This document shows, in pieces, positions 1 to 8,215 of a DNA stretch of 44,891 nt. The translations under genes were made by a program, and so were the position numbers. How positions within the stretch are numbered: position 1 is the first letter of the stretch; every line of letters starts with the position of its first letter. The DNA is from Gammaproteobacteria bacterium (GTDB taxonomy: Bacteria > Pseudomonadota > Gammaproteobacteria > JACCXJ01): the NCBI GenBank assembly GCA_013697045.1, contig JACCXJ010000218.1, positions 1 to 44,891 on the forward strand. The letters run 5' to 3'. The notes below the pieces were generated by a model. It saw only the letters and a list, made by a program, of their open reading frames with translations. It had not been told where the DNA came from and ran no database searches.

Positions 1-327
1 CGGGTAGGCGGGGATGCGCGCGGCCACATGTTTATGTAGTTCCACAGCGGTCAGGGGCTTCCTGGCCAGTTGCCGTGCCATCAGTGCTTGCGCGTAGGCA
101 TCATCGTCCCCCCACCAATACCGGGGATCCTGCGTGGACCCGTACCGAAACGCTCGCCCCAGAGCCACCGCGCCTGCCAGGAGCGCCATGATATCCTCCT
201 CGCTAAGGGCGTAGCGGCTTCGCAGCCGCACGCCGATCTGGCGGGCCGAGAGCGGATCGGGGGCTTTTTCGAGCACCTCTCTCACCGCTACAGCCACCTC
301 GGAGTCGGGACCTAGCTCTGCGATCAC
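1..327 (-). CDS. Hypothetical protein, 3' end outside window
   Basis: The minus strand is open from a GTG at 327 to the window edge, giving about 109 residues with no stop; the frame stays open upstream to a stop near 430. Residues around 12-55 have an alternating helix pattern that includes ARQIGVRLRSRYALSEEDI and a Trp-Trp-Gly pair shortly after, which looks like a small winged-helix domain. I do not recognise the family. The start is uncertain because no ATG precedes the conserved-looking part and the ribosome binding site is weak. The codon bias is strongly GC-rich like the flanking chromosome, which supports coding. Confidence 0.5.
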   Translation of the reverse strand, partial: MIAELGPDSEVAVAVREVLEKAPDPLSARQIGVRLRSRYALSEEDIMALLAGAVALGRAFRYGSTQDPRYWWGDDDAYAQALMARQLARKPLTAVELHKHVAARIPAYP

Positions 328-1272
328 GGCGAGATGGGACCCTGGTCCTGGCGGGTTTCGATTCCGAACGCGCAGACGATTCAAAGCGGCTTTTCTAAGG
401 CGTGGTGATGCCTGAAGGTGTGAATACGATCACAGACCACGATGCAGACGTCAATGAGCGGGGAGACCCGCTTGCATGCACCTGAGCACACCTGCCGGTC
501 CTGGGGTCCCGGGGGCTGCCGGGGCCCCGCCGAGACGGTTTCGGCGATGCCTTGGAGCGCGCGTCACGCGTCCGTCGCTCCCAACGCGCCCTCGTCAGGC
601 GAATAGAGCGGCAGATCCTTTGCCGGCGCCCCGCTCCTGAAGCCGAAATACCGGCGCCGCCTCACCAGGCGCGGGGAGCCGCTGATCCACAAGCTGGCGG
701 GGACCCGACGCAGGTCCGCCGGCGCTGCCCGAGCCGTGACGGTCCGGTCCCGAATGGGACTCCGCCGGCCGGAAACCCACGGCCCCGCCTCCCCCAGTGC
801 CGAGTTTCATCGCGTTTTTGCAGTCCTGACGGCGCCCGTCGATCGCGACAAAGGTACGACCGGCCAGTGAGCATCATCGAAATCCAAGGATACGCCCAGC
901 ATAGTTGACAGCTCGTGTCAAGCACCCGCGCTCTCGGCCGTGAGGACCATCAAACATCCCGAGACGACCGACCACGTGAGAAGCACCTGCGCTTGCAATG
1001 CCACTGTCAGTGACTACCATGACTTTGACGATGAAAATCGTCGCCTGAACAATATAAGGAGGATCGCGCTTTCTGACGTTGGGGCGGCCCAGCCGAGGTC
1101 AAGGAGTTACGGCGAGCACCATAATCGAGAAATCGGAACGACCGATACCGGAGATAACGGCGTCCCGACTCGATACTGTCGTGACCGTTCGACCATGCGC
1201 AGGATTGCGTCACACGGGCTTGAAGCAGATCCAGGATAACTTCTGACCTGCCAGAAAGAAAGGAGGAGACTG
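328..1272. other. No convincing gene; upstream region of GHL15 gene
   Basis: This stretch of about 950 bases holds overlapping short open frames on both strands, none with family-like sequence. A minus-strand frame near 600-830 contains a short Arg-rich, LPLYSPDEG-like stretch that may be a decayed end of a gene, but I cannot assign it. The last 250 bases are less GC-rich and probably carry the leader and promoter of the downstream secreted protein. I see no clear -35/-10 pair. Confidence 0.4.
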
Positions 1273-2595
1273 ATGCGTTCCAAAGCAAGCAATCGCACAT
1301 CCAGAGGAATTCCCAGAAGGGTACACGTTATCGCGGCAACCCTGGCCTTGACCGGGGCTTCGTTCTATGAACAGGCCTACGCCTATAACATTGATCTACG
1401 GTTTCCACACCTAGGGGGCTACAAGATCTCGTCGCCTCAGAATTACGGCGATTCGGCCATCCAGAGTCAGCTAGCCAGGCTGGATTTCGTGATCCTCGAC
1501 TTCTATTTCAATTGGGGGGGTGGTGGAGCCGCGATGAATAAGGCGGTCGACGACATCAAGGTCAAGAACCCCAACATCGTGATCGTGGATTATTGCATAC
1601 CCGGCCAGGTACACAGCACATCTACGGGGCAGAAGCCGCTCAGAGACAAGTTGGAGGCGCAAAAGTGGTATCTGTATCAGTCCGGCGCCGGCGGGTCAAA
1701 GGTGCTCGACGGAACGTTTTTGACCCCCAACCACACGGACTTCGTCCCCACGGACGCCAACGGAAAACGCTGGAACACCTGGTTCGCCGACTATCACTTC
1801 GACCAGGTCTGGAAATATATCAACAAGCTCGACGGGACCTTCACCGACAACTTTTTCTGGAAGCCGGCAGTGAACGGCGACTGGAATCGCGATGGGACGA
1901 GCGACAGCCAGAACAATAGTACGGTGGGACAATGGTGGCGCGACGGCATGATCCGCCATGCGAACCAGATAAAAACACGCATGCCAGGCAAGCTGGTGAC
2001 AGGGAACCTCGGGCGTTCAGGACAGCCCGAGGCGAATAATACGGGGTTCAATCAACAATTGCACGGCGGGGTACTCGAGCGCTACATCGGCGAGACCTGG
2101 TCGGCCGAAAATCAAGGCTGGAAAACCATGATGGACCGCTACCGCAAGGTCATGGCCCTCCTTGCCGCGCCCCGCCTCCTCATCTTCAACATGAAGGGTA
2201 ACCCAACGGACTATAAGACCTTTCGCTATGGATTCGCGTCCGCCCTGATGGATGATGCCTATTTCGACTTTTCGAATGGGACGGGCGGGGCCATCTACAA
2301 GCCCGGGGTGGTCTGGTTCGATGAGTACGACCTCGCGGGGCAAGCCAACACCAAATGGCTGGGTACGGCCATCGACGGCCCGCAGTTCGCGGCCTGGCAA
2401 AACGGTGTCTACCGGCGCCGCTTCCAGAACGGGATGGCGCTGGTCAACCCGCGTGGTAACGGCAACCGGACGGTGACCATTGAGCCGGGATACCGGCGCT
2501 TCCTGGGCAATCAGGCCCGGACGATCAACAACGGGAACCCGGCGACGAGCATTACGCTTCAGGATAGAGACGGGATCCTTCTCAAGAAGAACTAG
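1273..2595 (+). CDS. Secreted putative glycoside hydrolase, GHL15-like
   Basis: 440 residues. The start at 1273 is set by a strong AAGGAGGAG site at 1260-1267. Residues 1-38 form a signal peptide: a positive N-region followed by a VIAATLALTGASF core. The rest resembles the hypothetical glycosyl hydrolase 15 family: a beta/alpha repeat with LDFVILDFYFNWGG near residue 72, an LDGTFTDNFFW stretch near 190 with an acidic residue at a strand end, and a late beta-sandwich-like tail. The product probably acts outside the cytoplasm on a polysaccharide, but the substrate is unknown. A hairpin terminator follows 10 bases after the stop and no partner gene adjoins, so it is likely monocistronic. Confidence 0.75.
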   Translation: MRSKASNRTSRGIPRRVHVIAATLALTGASFYEQAYAYNIDLRFPHLGGYKISSPQNYGDSAIQSQLARLDFVILDFYFNWGGGGAAMNKAVDDIKVKNPNIVIVDYCIPGQVHSTSTGQKPLRDKLEAQKWYLYQSGAGGSKVLDGTFLTPNHTDFVPTDANGKRWNTWFADYHFDQVWKYINKLDGTFTDNFFWKPAVNGDWNRDGTSDSQNNSTVGQWWRDGMIRHANQIKTRMPGKLVTGNLGRSGQPEANNTGFNQQLHGGVLERYIGETWSAENQGWKTMMDRYRKVMALLAAPRLLIFNMKGNPTDYKTFRYGFASALMDDAYFDFSNGTGGAIYKPGVVWFDEYDLAGQANTKWLGTAIDGPQFAAWQNGVYRRRFQNGMALVNPRGNGNRTVTIEPGYRRFLGNQARTINNGNPATSITLQDRDGILLKKN

Positions 2596-2604
2596 CCCAC
2601 CAGG

Positions 2605-2638
2605 GCCGGCGCCCGGCTGTGGGCGCCGGCTGCTCTTT
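2605..2638 (+). terminator. Rho-independent-type terminator after GHL15 gene
   Basis: A perfect 10-bp stem (2605-2614 with 2621-2630) and a 6-base loop are followed by a T/C-rich tail (tgctctttcc). It lies 10 bases after the stop codon. Confidence 0.65.
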
Positions 2639-2670
2639 CCGGGCGCTGCAGGCTATACTTCGCCCTCGGT

Positions 2671-2711
2671 CCGGAGGCAAACGCCGCACCGTATCGGCAG
2701 TGTGCCTCCGG
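2671..2711. repeat. Inverted repeat just upstream of tRNA-Arg
   Basis: The nine-base arms ccggaggca (2671-2679) and tgcctccgg (2703-2711) are perfectly complementary around a 23-base loop that contains a smaller gccg/cggc pair. The structure ends 7 bases before the mature tRNA. It may be a leader structure of the tRNA transcript or part of an older insertion border. A TATACT (2654-2659) just upstream could be a -10 box of the tRNA promoter. Confidence 0.4.
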
Positions 2712-2718
2712 CCAGCAC

Positions 2719-2795
2719 GCCCTGGTAGCTCAGGTGGATAGAGCGTCCGCCTCCTAAGCGGGAGGTCGCCGGTTCGAGTCCGGCCCAGGGCGCCA
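2719..2795 (+). tRNA. tRNA-Arg (CCT anticodon), with encoded CCA
   Basis: A full cloverleaf can be drawn: acceptor GCCCTGG/CCAGGGC, D-stem GCTC/GAGC, anticodon stem TCCGC/GCGGG with loop CTCCTAA giving anticodon CCT, and T-arm GCCGG TTCGAGT CCGGC. Discriminator G and CCA are encoded. This is the integration target of the island: the last 26 bases are repeated at 39924-39949. The integrated element keeps the tRNA whole on its left side. Confidence 0.95.
2770..2795 (+). repeat. attL: tRNA 3'-end copy of island attachment site
   Basis: The 26 bases from 2770 to 2795 (T-arm to CCA of tRNA-Arg) are identical to 39924-39949. The match ends on both sides (c/a before, a/c after). This is the expected core of a P4-type integrase attachment site, and the integrase gene begins about 200 bases inward. 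Confidence 0.9.
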
Positions 2796-2999
2796 ATCAA
2801 GGGTCTAGCCTGGACGCACATGGAGTCCAGCGGAACGCAACAGCATTGATACTGCGGGGCTTTTCATGCACGCAGCCGTCCGTATTAGTCCACCGACGCC
2901 CATTGACATCCGGTGGGAATATGGTGAGAATCGGGGGGAGCTGTCCCAGCTAGCGACAGGCCTACCCCCCAATGCCCCTGCGTGAGCGTGACCCCCCCC

Positions 3000-4208
3000 A
3001 TGCCCCTCAACAAGCTTACCGATATCGCGATCCGCAGTGCCAAGCTTCGCGAGAAGCCCGTCAAGCTCTTCGATGGCGGCGGCATGTACTCAACCCGAAC
3101 GGATCTCGCTGGTGGCGGCTCAAGTACCGCTTCGCTGGTAAATACAAGGAACTCTCGCTCGGCGTCTACCCCACCGTCGGGCTGAAGGAAGCCCGATCCC
3201 GCCGCGATGCGGCCCGCAGGCAACTGGCGGCGGGCATCGACCCAGGTCTGGCCCGCAAGGCCGAGAAGTGCGCGGCCGCGGACAGTTTCGAGGCCGTGGC
3301 GCGGGAGTGGATCGCGAAGCGCGCGCCGGGCTGGAAGCCAGAGCACACCAGCAAGATCACAGGGCGCTTCGAGCGGGACATCTTCCCCTGGCTGGGCGGG
3401 CGTCCCATCGGTAAAATCATGGCGCCCGAGCTCCTGGCGGTCCTACGTCGCATCGAGGCCCGGGCCGCCATTGAGCTGGCGCACAGAGCGCTACAGAACT
3501 GCGGGCGGGTGTTCCGGTACGCCATCGCTACCGGCCGGGCCGAGCGCGATCCGGCGGCCGATCTCCGCGCTGCCCTGCCGCCGGTCGTTGAGAGGCACCA
3601 CGCCTCGATCACTGACCCGAAGGCCATAGGGGCGCTGCTGCGCGCGATCGACGGCTATAAGGGGTTCGTTCATGACCCAATGCGCCCTGCGACTGGCGCC
3701 CCTCACGTTCGTGAGGGCTGCCGAGCTACGCAAGGCGGAGTGGTCGGAGGCGGACCTCGATGCCGCCGAGTGGCGCATCCCCGCCGAGCGCATGAAGATG
3801 CGCGCGATGCATATCGTCCCGCTGTCGGTCCAGGCAGTCGGCATTCTGCGCGAGTTGCACCCGCTCACCGGGACGGGGCGCTACTTCTTCGCAAGCCTGC
3901 GCACCCCGACCAGGCCGATGTCCGAAAACACCGTCAACGCAGCCCTGCGGCGGCTCGGCTACGCGAAGGATGAGATGACCGGCCACGGCTTCCGGTCGAT
4001 GGCGTCCACGTTGTTGAACGAGCAAGGCTGGCACCGCGACGCCATCGAACGCCAGCTCGCCCATGGCGAGCGCGATGCGGTGCGCGCCGCCTACAACTAC
4101 GCCGAGCACCTGCCCGAGCGGCGGCGCATGATGCAGGCCTGGGCTGATTATCTGGATGGACTGAAGAACGGCGCCGAGGTGGTACCGCTGCGTGGTCAAC
4201 TGGCTTGA
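3000..4208 (+). pseudogene. int: P4-type tyrosine integrase, broken by two frameshifts
   Basis: The translation starts MPLNKLTDIAIRSAKLREKP at 3000, typical of the DUF4102 arm-binding domain. It switches frame at about 3088-3092 (after a Gly-Gly-Gly-Met-Tyr, in a place where homologues have a few more residues), and again at about 3665-3672. The third piece carries the catalytic domain: FVRAAELRKAEW with the first catalytic Arg, then HGFRSMASTLLNEQGW with the His-x-x-Arg box, then a late His and YNYAEHLPERR with the nucleophile Tyr. All catalytic residues survive, but in different frames, so no full enzyme is made unless the shifts are sequencing errors. It faces away from the tRNA, as usual for island integrases. 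Confidence 0.88.
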
Positions 4209-4274
4209 CCAGATCTATTGACGTGCACCACCAGCCCGCCAGGGCCGCGCGCGCCCGAGGTAAGTGGCTAGGGC

Positions 4275-4538
4275 TCAGCCCGGGCTGGGAGCGCCCAGCA
4301 CGGCGTCGCTCGGCCGTGGCTGCCCAGAGAGCAGCGCGATCTCGGCGCGCTGCGCCGCGATCAGCTTCAGCATCTCCGTGCGCTGAGAATTCACCAGCAC
4401 ATGAATGCTCTTCGCCTGTATCACGGCTTCGGCCGCCTGTCGCGCCGCGCGCTCGGCGGCCTTTAGAGTCCGGCGGCCCTGCTGCCAGAGAAGCGCAAAG
4501 CCGGCCGCGACGGCGACGGCGCTGGTTTCAGCGATCAT
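4275..4538 (-). CDS. Small helical protein, paralogue of upstream gene
   Basis: 87 residues. The ATG overlaps the stop of the preceding minus-strand gene in an ATGA arrangement (4535-4538), so translation is probably coupled. It has a short hydrophobic N-terminus (AVAVAAGFALLW), then an Ala-rich amphipathic helix (residues about 25-70) and a conserved end. The pieces HVLVNSQRTEMLKLIAAQRAEI and SDAVLGAPSPG match HNLVNGHREVMERMIAELRAEI and SNAVLGAKPIG of the neighbour. The pair arose by tandem duplication. The family is not recognised; phage spanin- or holin-accessory-like proteins have a similar shape, but this is only resemblance. Confidence 0.6.
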   Translation of the reverse strand: MIAETSAVAVAAGFALLWQQGRRTLKAAERAARQAAEAVIQAKSIHVLVNSQRTEMLKLIAAQRAEIALLSGQPRPSDAVLGAPSPG

Positions 4539-4918
4539 CCTATGGGCTTGGCGCCTAGCACGGCATTGGAGGGTCGTTCCTGCCCCCGGAGATTGGCGAT
4601 CTCGGCGCGCAGCTCGGCGATCATCCGCTCCATCACCTCTCTGTGGCCATTCACGAGGTTGTGGGTGCTCTGCCCCAACTGAGCAGCAGCGGCCGCGTCG
4701 CTCGCCGCGTGCTGGGCGGCCACCCCGGCCGCTACTCCGATCTCCTGGGCCTTCGCGCCCTCCACCTCGGTGGAGTGCCGGATCTTGCGGCCCTGCCAGA
4801 TAATCGTCACGCAGGTGGTGAAAGAGGTCGCAAGGGCGCTGATCGCCGCGATCAACACGGGGCTGTCGTACCACCCGTAGGCGACGGCGGCTGTTTCAGC
4901 AATCACTTCAGGCGACAT
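4535..4918 (-). CDS. Small membrane protein with C-terminal coiled coil
   Basis: 127 residues. I take the start at 4918 because GGAGG lies about 6 bases upstream; a longer frame to 5044 lacks a good site. Residues about 18-44 form one membrane segment (VLIAAISALATSFTTCVTII), followed by a charged turn and an Ala-rich coiled coil ending in a tail shared with the downstream paralogue. Single-helix topology plus coiled coil suggests a membrane-anchored oligomer. The function is unknown. The two genes lie downstream of, and in the same direction as, the intein-containing gene. Confidence 0.65.
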   Translation of the reverse strand: MSPEVIAETAAVAYGWYDSPVLIAAISALATSFTTCVTIIWQGRKIRHSTEVEGAKAQEIGVAAGVAAQHAASDAAAAAQLGQSTHNLVNGHREVMERMIAELRAEIANLRGQERPSNAVLGAKPIG

Positions 4919-5077
4919 AGGGAGACCTCCGAGGGCTGGCTTGATGCACCTCCCACACCAGATCGACCCCGGGGCCCTTCGTGCCGATAGATGACAAAGA
5001 TGATCTCGCAGATCTACCCAGGCCCTCCTCAGGGCGACGACCACGAGCTCGCGCTCGATAGGATCCTGGACGGCCGG

Positions 5078-6343
5078 CTAGCCGAGGCCCTCGCCAAGTG
5101 GCGTCGCGACGTCGACGTTGTCGTGGAGCCGGCGGTAGAGCCGTTCGTAACCGCAGTTGTGCATCAGGTAGCCCTCGCCGACGTAGGTCGCCGTCGAAGT
5201 GCTAATCGCCTGAACATCACTTACTCCAACCGATTCCACGGAGACGACCTCGGCGTGCTCAGGCGCCCATGACCGAATGCTGGGCGCGTCGGAGAATTTC
5301 GCTTGCAGATCGGCGATGAGACGCATCGGGCGCAGGATTCCAATGGCACGCATAATCTCCGGGAAGCCTCCTAGTACGCCGAAGGCTTCGGTGCTCACTC
5401 CGCGCCATTGCACCACAGCCGAAGCCAATGCGTTCCATCTCGGCACGAATCTATCGAGCACGGCGCCAGGCTTCTGAACAAACGTCAGTTTCGCCGCCTG
5501 ACCGAGCGTGATGGAGCCCTCACCATCAAGCATGCCGGCGAGCCAGCCCGTTTCGTAGGTACGTAACGACTCCCAAGTATTGAGCGCGCGGACCACAAAA
5601 CGTCCCCGCTCCATCAATTTATCCGCGTCTATCCACTCGATCTGATGTCCCCGCCATTTCTGCGCGGGCGCGGAATGAGTGACCGTTGCGAGCCGCCAAC
5701 GGCGACACCGCATATCCGGCTCTGGATGTTCATCGAAGGCAACAAGCCAATCGCCCTCGACAAGATCACCGCAGGGGGTCCATCGCAGATCGGCCGTGAG
5801 CACCCGGTGCTGTGGCGCCAGGCACTTGTAGGTCGGCGGGAAGGCGATCACAAGGCCGCCTGCATCGCCCGCGCGCTTCGCATGGTCGCGGAAATCGCCG
5901 GGGAAGAAGCCATCGACTCCGGCCTCCGCGAAGCGCGCGGCCAGCGAGGCCTCGGCGCGTTCGAGAAGCTCGCCAGCATGCTTGTGGTAGTGTTCGAAGT
6001 GGCGCCGCCCGTATTCGGTCTTGCGGTTGAACTTGAGCGCGTCGAGCGCGACCAGGATCCCACCTATCTGCGCGAGATAAGACCGCCCCGCGAGCGCCTC
6101 CTCCAGGAACGCCAGCTCGCCATGAAACCGAAACGCTAGCGCTTGTCCGGTGAGGTGCGCCCCGAGCGCGCAGCTCAGCAGAGACACGTCGTTCGACAAC
6201 ACGCGCGCCTCGGGCTGGGTCGCCTTCACCGCCAGGTCTACGCGGAATGACCCCGAGCAGCAAACGAAGACCTCGCCCGGGCGGACGTGCGTGACCCGAA
6301 GGAGTTGGGTCACGACCTCGCGCGGGACCGAGCCGATGAACAT
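5078..6343 (-). CDS. Methylase-like island protein interrupted by an intein
   Basis: 421 residues in one frame. Residues 1-173 (N-extein) match a phage/plasmid protein type that often sits beside ParB genes and looks like an adenine methyltransferase: CCSGSFRVDLAVKA, then a VLSNDVSLL acidic-strand motif, and AFPPTYK resembling the D/N-P-P-Y catalytic box. The intein (residues 174-396) is inserted inside that box; residues 397-421 (CGYERLYRRLHDNVD...) resume the host. The host then stops after only 25 residues, where I would expect over 50 more, so the C-terminus seems lost. It is divergent from the ParB operon. Confidence is high for the intein and moderate for the methylase-like assignment. 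Confidence 0.8.
   Translation of the reverse strand: MFIGSVPREVVTQLLRVTHVRPGEVFVCCSGSFRVDLAVKATQPEARVLSNDVSLLSCALGAHLTGQALAFRFHGELAFLEEALAGRSYLAQIGGILVALDALKFNRKTEYGRRHFEHYHKHAGELLERAEASLAARFAEAGVDGFFPGDFRDHAKRAGDAGGLVIAFPPTYKCLAPQHRVLTADLRWTPCGDLVEGDWLVAFDEHPEPDMRCRRWRLATVTHSAPAQKWRGHQIEWIDADKLMERGRFVVRALNTWESLRTYETGWLAGMLDGEGSITLGQAAKLTFVQKPGAVLDRFVPRWNALASAVVQWRGVSTEAFGVLGGFPEIMRAIGILRPMRLIADLQAKFSDAPSIRSWAPEHAEVVSVESVGVSDVQAISTSTATYVGEGYLMHNCGYERLYRRLHDNVDVATPLGEGLG
5156..5824 (-). other. Intein with LAGLIDADG endonuclease region
   Basis: The segment is 223 residues. It begins with Cys in a block-A-like CLAPQHRVLTADLRWTPCGD. It carries one clear LAGLIDADG motif, WLAGMLDGEGSI, and ends with block F/G sequence (STATYVGEGYLMHN) followed by the +1 Cys of the host. 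Terminal Asn, penultimate His and both nucleophilic Cys are present. I do not find the block B Thr-x-x-His: the chain runs from ATVTHSAPAQ straight to KWRGHQIEWIDADKL, about 25 residues shorter than related inteins as I remember them. That loss would impair the N-S acyl shift, so splicing activity is doubtful. Confidence 0.85.
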
Positions 6344-6388
6344 GAAGAATATTTAATCCTAAATCGTTGATTTGGTTGATGAAAACAC

Positions 6389-6416
6389 TTGACAGGCGAG
6401 TGTAACCCCGTATGAT
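6389..6416 (+). promoter_or_regulatory. Near-consensus sigma-70 promoter of ArdC/ParB operon
   Basis: TTGACA (6389-6394) and TATGAT (6411-6416) are separated by 16 bases in an AT-rich gap between divergent genes. The first reading frame starts at 6453 behind a CAGGAG site (6444-6449). This is the strongest promoter I can see in the window and probably drives 6453-9203. Confidence 0.75.
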
Positions 6417-6452
6417 CATCCCATAAAGTCGTTGCAACACCTACAGGAGTAA

Positions 6453-6777
6453 ATGACCATGGAACTTCAAACCCCCACCACTGAGATGTCCGAGCCTACG
6501 ATGTCTGAGCCTACACGCATCCGCAAACCCCGCGCTAAGAAAGACGGCAACCGTGAAACCGGAGAAACTGGCAACGGTCAACCGCCTCTTTACTCTTCGG
6601 CTGCCCGCCAAGTTATGGGCTGCCCACTCCCAGCATAACCGGGGGTCGGCCAAACAGGTGCGAAAGAGCGGCCAGGCGGTCACCGTCAGCATGGACGCGA
6701 AGGCATTTCAAGCCCTCTTGTCCGACACGGACTATAGCGGTGGCTGGGTCAACGTCACGGTCAATGCCGTCAACTAA
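6453..6777 (+). pseudogene. Small island protein, probably one gene with a frameshift
   Basis: A first frame starts at ATG 6453 with a ribosome site and gives a Thr/Glu-rich start followed by RIRKPRAKKDGNR, ending at 6638. A second frame, open around 6553-6777, continues with LATVNRLFTLRLPAKLWAAH and a folded-looking end (SMDAKAFQALLSDTDYSGGW). The basic tail of the first frame and the start of the second overlap around 6550, and together they read like one 105-110-residue protein with a one-base shift. They could instead be two overlapping genes. The family is not recognised. Confidence 0.45.
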
Positions 6778-6832
6778 AAACCAAACCGGGGGAGGCCAGG
6801 CCCCCCCCAACTACCACCCGGACGAAACGAAA

Positions 6833-7000
6833 ATGGAAACGGATATCCTCCCAACCCACGATGACCGTATGGCACTGCCGCCGCGGCGGCGCGCCCCCCT
6901 GATTGAGGCCCTCAACGCCATGGAGGAAGAAAAAAGGGTACCAGTGAAGGCGCTGCGCGAGCGGTTGACCCGCGCCGAATTCACACTGACAACCTTGTGA
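6833..7000 (+). CDS. Hypothetical 55-aa protein
   Basis: The short frame METDILPTHDDRM... is rich in charged residues, with a helical end (ALNAMEEEKRVPVKALRERL). No strong ribosome site is visible; the start is the first in-frame ATG after the previous gene. It sits in the same direction and spacing as the rest of the operon. I cannot assign a function and coding status is uncertain. Confidence 0.4.
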   Translation: METDILPTHDDRMALPPRRRAPLIEALNAMEEEKRVPVKALRERLTRAEFTLTTL

Positions 7001-7085
7001 AAACGTAAACCCTAGGAAGTCGGGCCCAACCGCGGCGGTAACCGCGGCTGGGTCCTGACCACAACCAACTGGATAGGAGTTGATC

Positions 7086-7946
7086 ATGGCTAAGCAGCAT
7101 TCTACCGGGGACCTCTACCAGAGGACCACCGATCGCGTCATCGACGCCCTCGAGCAGGGCGTCGCACCCTGGATCAAACCATGGCGCGGGGGTTCCACGC
7201 AGGGCCTCCCTACCAACCTCTCAACCGGCCAGGAGTACCGCGGCATCAATGTCGTGAGCCTCTGGTGCGCCGCCTTTGCCCGCGGCTTCGAGCACGACCT
7301 CTGGGTCACCCAGGCCCAGGAGAAAGGGTGGCAGGTCCGCAAGGGTGCGAAGTCCGAGTGCATCGTCAAAGTCGGGCAAGTCGTCAAAGACGCCGACGAA
7401 GGCGAGAAAGACGAGCGCACCTTCAGCTACCTCAAGAGCTACCACGTGTTCAACGTCGCCGAAGTCGAGGGGGCGCCCCTTCCCGCTTCCGAACCGACCA
7501 CGGACCACGAGCGCATCGCCGCGGCCGAGGGCCTGATCGCGGCCACCGGGGCGCGCGTTGTTGAACAAGGCGACCGTGCCTGCTACGCGCGTTCGACCGA
7601 CTGCATCTACCTCCCGGCGCTCGGTCGCTTCACCGATGCGGGCGCTTACTACGCCATCGCGCTCCATGAGCTCACGCACTGGACCGGTCACGATGGCCGG
7701 CTGGAGCGGAAGTTCGGGAAGCGCTTCGGGGACGACGCCTACGCCGCCGAGGAGCTGGTCGCCGAGATGGGCTCGGCGTTCCTGTGCGGCCATCTCGGGA
7801 TCGAGGGGCATCTACAGCACCCGGCCTACGTGGACCATTGGCTGAAGGTGCTCAAAAACGACAAGCGCGCGATCTTCACCGCGGCAGCGAAGGCGTCGCA
7901 AGCGGCGGACTACGTGCGGGCGTTTGCTGGGGAGGTGCGGCAATGA
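7086..7946 (+). CDS. ardC: ArdC-like antirestriction protein
   Basis: 286 residues from ATG 7086, chosen because AGGAGT ends 6 bases upstream; a TTG at 7080 is less likely. The N-terminal half is the ssDNA-binding ArdC domain (DLYQRTTDRVIDALEQG, PWIKPWRGG, YRGINVVSLW). The C-terminal half is a zincin-like metallopeptidase domain with HELTHWTGH near residue 195 (HExxH zinc ligands) and a downstream AAEELVAEMGSAFL glutamate. The family protects incoming plasmid or island DNA from host restriction by binding single strands. It is translationally coupled to the next gene through an ATGA overlap at 7943-7946. Confidence 0.9.
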   Translation: MAKQHSTGDLYQRTTDRVIDALEQGVAPWIKPWRGGSTQGLPTNLSTGQEYRGINVVSLWCAAFARGFEHDLWVTQAQEKGWQVRKGAKSECIVKVGQVVKDADEGEKDERTFSYLKSYHVFNVAEVEGAPLPASEPTTDHERIAAAEGLIAATGARVVEQGDRACYARSTDCIYLPALGRFTDAGAYYAIALHELTHWTGHDGRLERKFGKRFGDDAYAAEELVAEMGSAFLCGHLGIEGHLQHPAYVDHWLKVLKNDKRAIFTAAAKASQAADYVRAFAGEVRQ

Positions 7947-8215
7947 ACGTCAAACTCGGAAAACTCTACGCCTATATGCCGATCGAGCTCGACGTGGTTG
8001 ACGGCCCCAAGATGCGCCCCGGCCTCGAAGAGGGCCAGCTCGTGCGGGTCGTGAATCTCAAAGGCTACCCGCGCGCCACCTTCGGTTACTGCTATATCGC
8101 CGATCCCTACCGCAAGATCGCTCTCGGCAGGCAATACGAGCCATGGGTCTTTGGCCTGTGCCGGATCGCCAGTCTCCAGGAACCTACGCGCAAGGGCACG
8201 CGGAGGGCCTCATGA
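7943..8215 (+). CDS. Hypothetical protein between ardC and parB
   Basis: 90 residues, starting in an ATGA overlap with ardC and ending in an ATGA overlap with parB (8212-8215), so the three are co-translated. The sequence is a small beta-rich protein (LEEGQLVRVVNLKGYPRATFGYCYI). It has no signal peptide or membrane segment. I do not recognise the family. Its tight coupling suggests a role in establishment or partition of the island, which is an inference from position only. Confidence 0.65.
   Translation: MNVKLGKLYAYMPIELDVVDGPKMRPGLEEGQLVRVVNLKGYPRATFGYCYIADPYRKIALGRQYEPWVFGLCRIASLQEPTRKGTRRAS

Noticed and set aside
552-1300. Several short frames upstream of the GHL15 gene
   Set aside because: High Arg/Pro content, no ribosome sites and overlaps on both strands suggest chance open frames.
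2582-2821. Minus-strand frame across the tRNA with a GRTRTGDLPL-like stretch
   Set aside because: This is the familiar false protein produced by reading a tRNA backwards; the tRNA itself is unambiguous.
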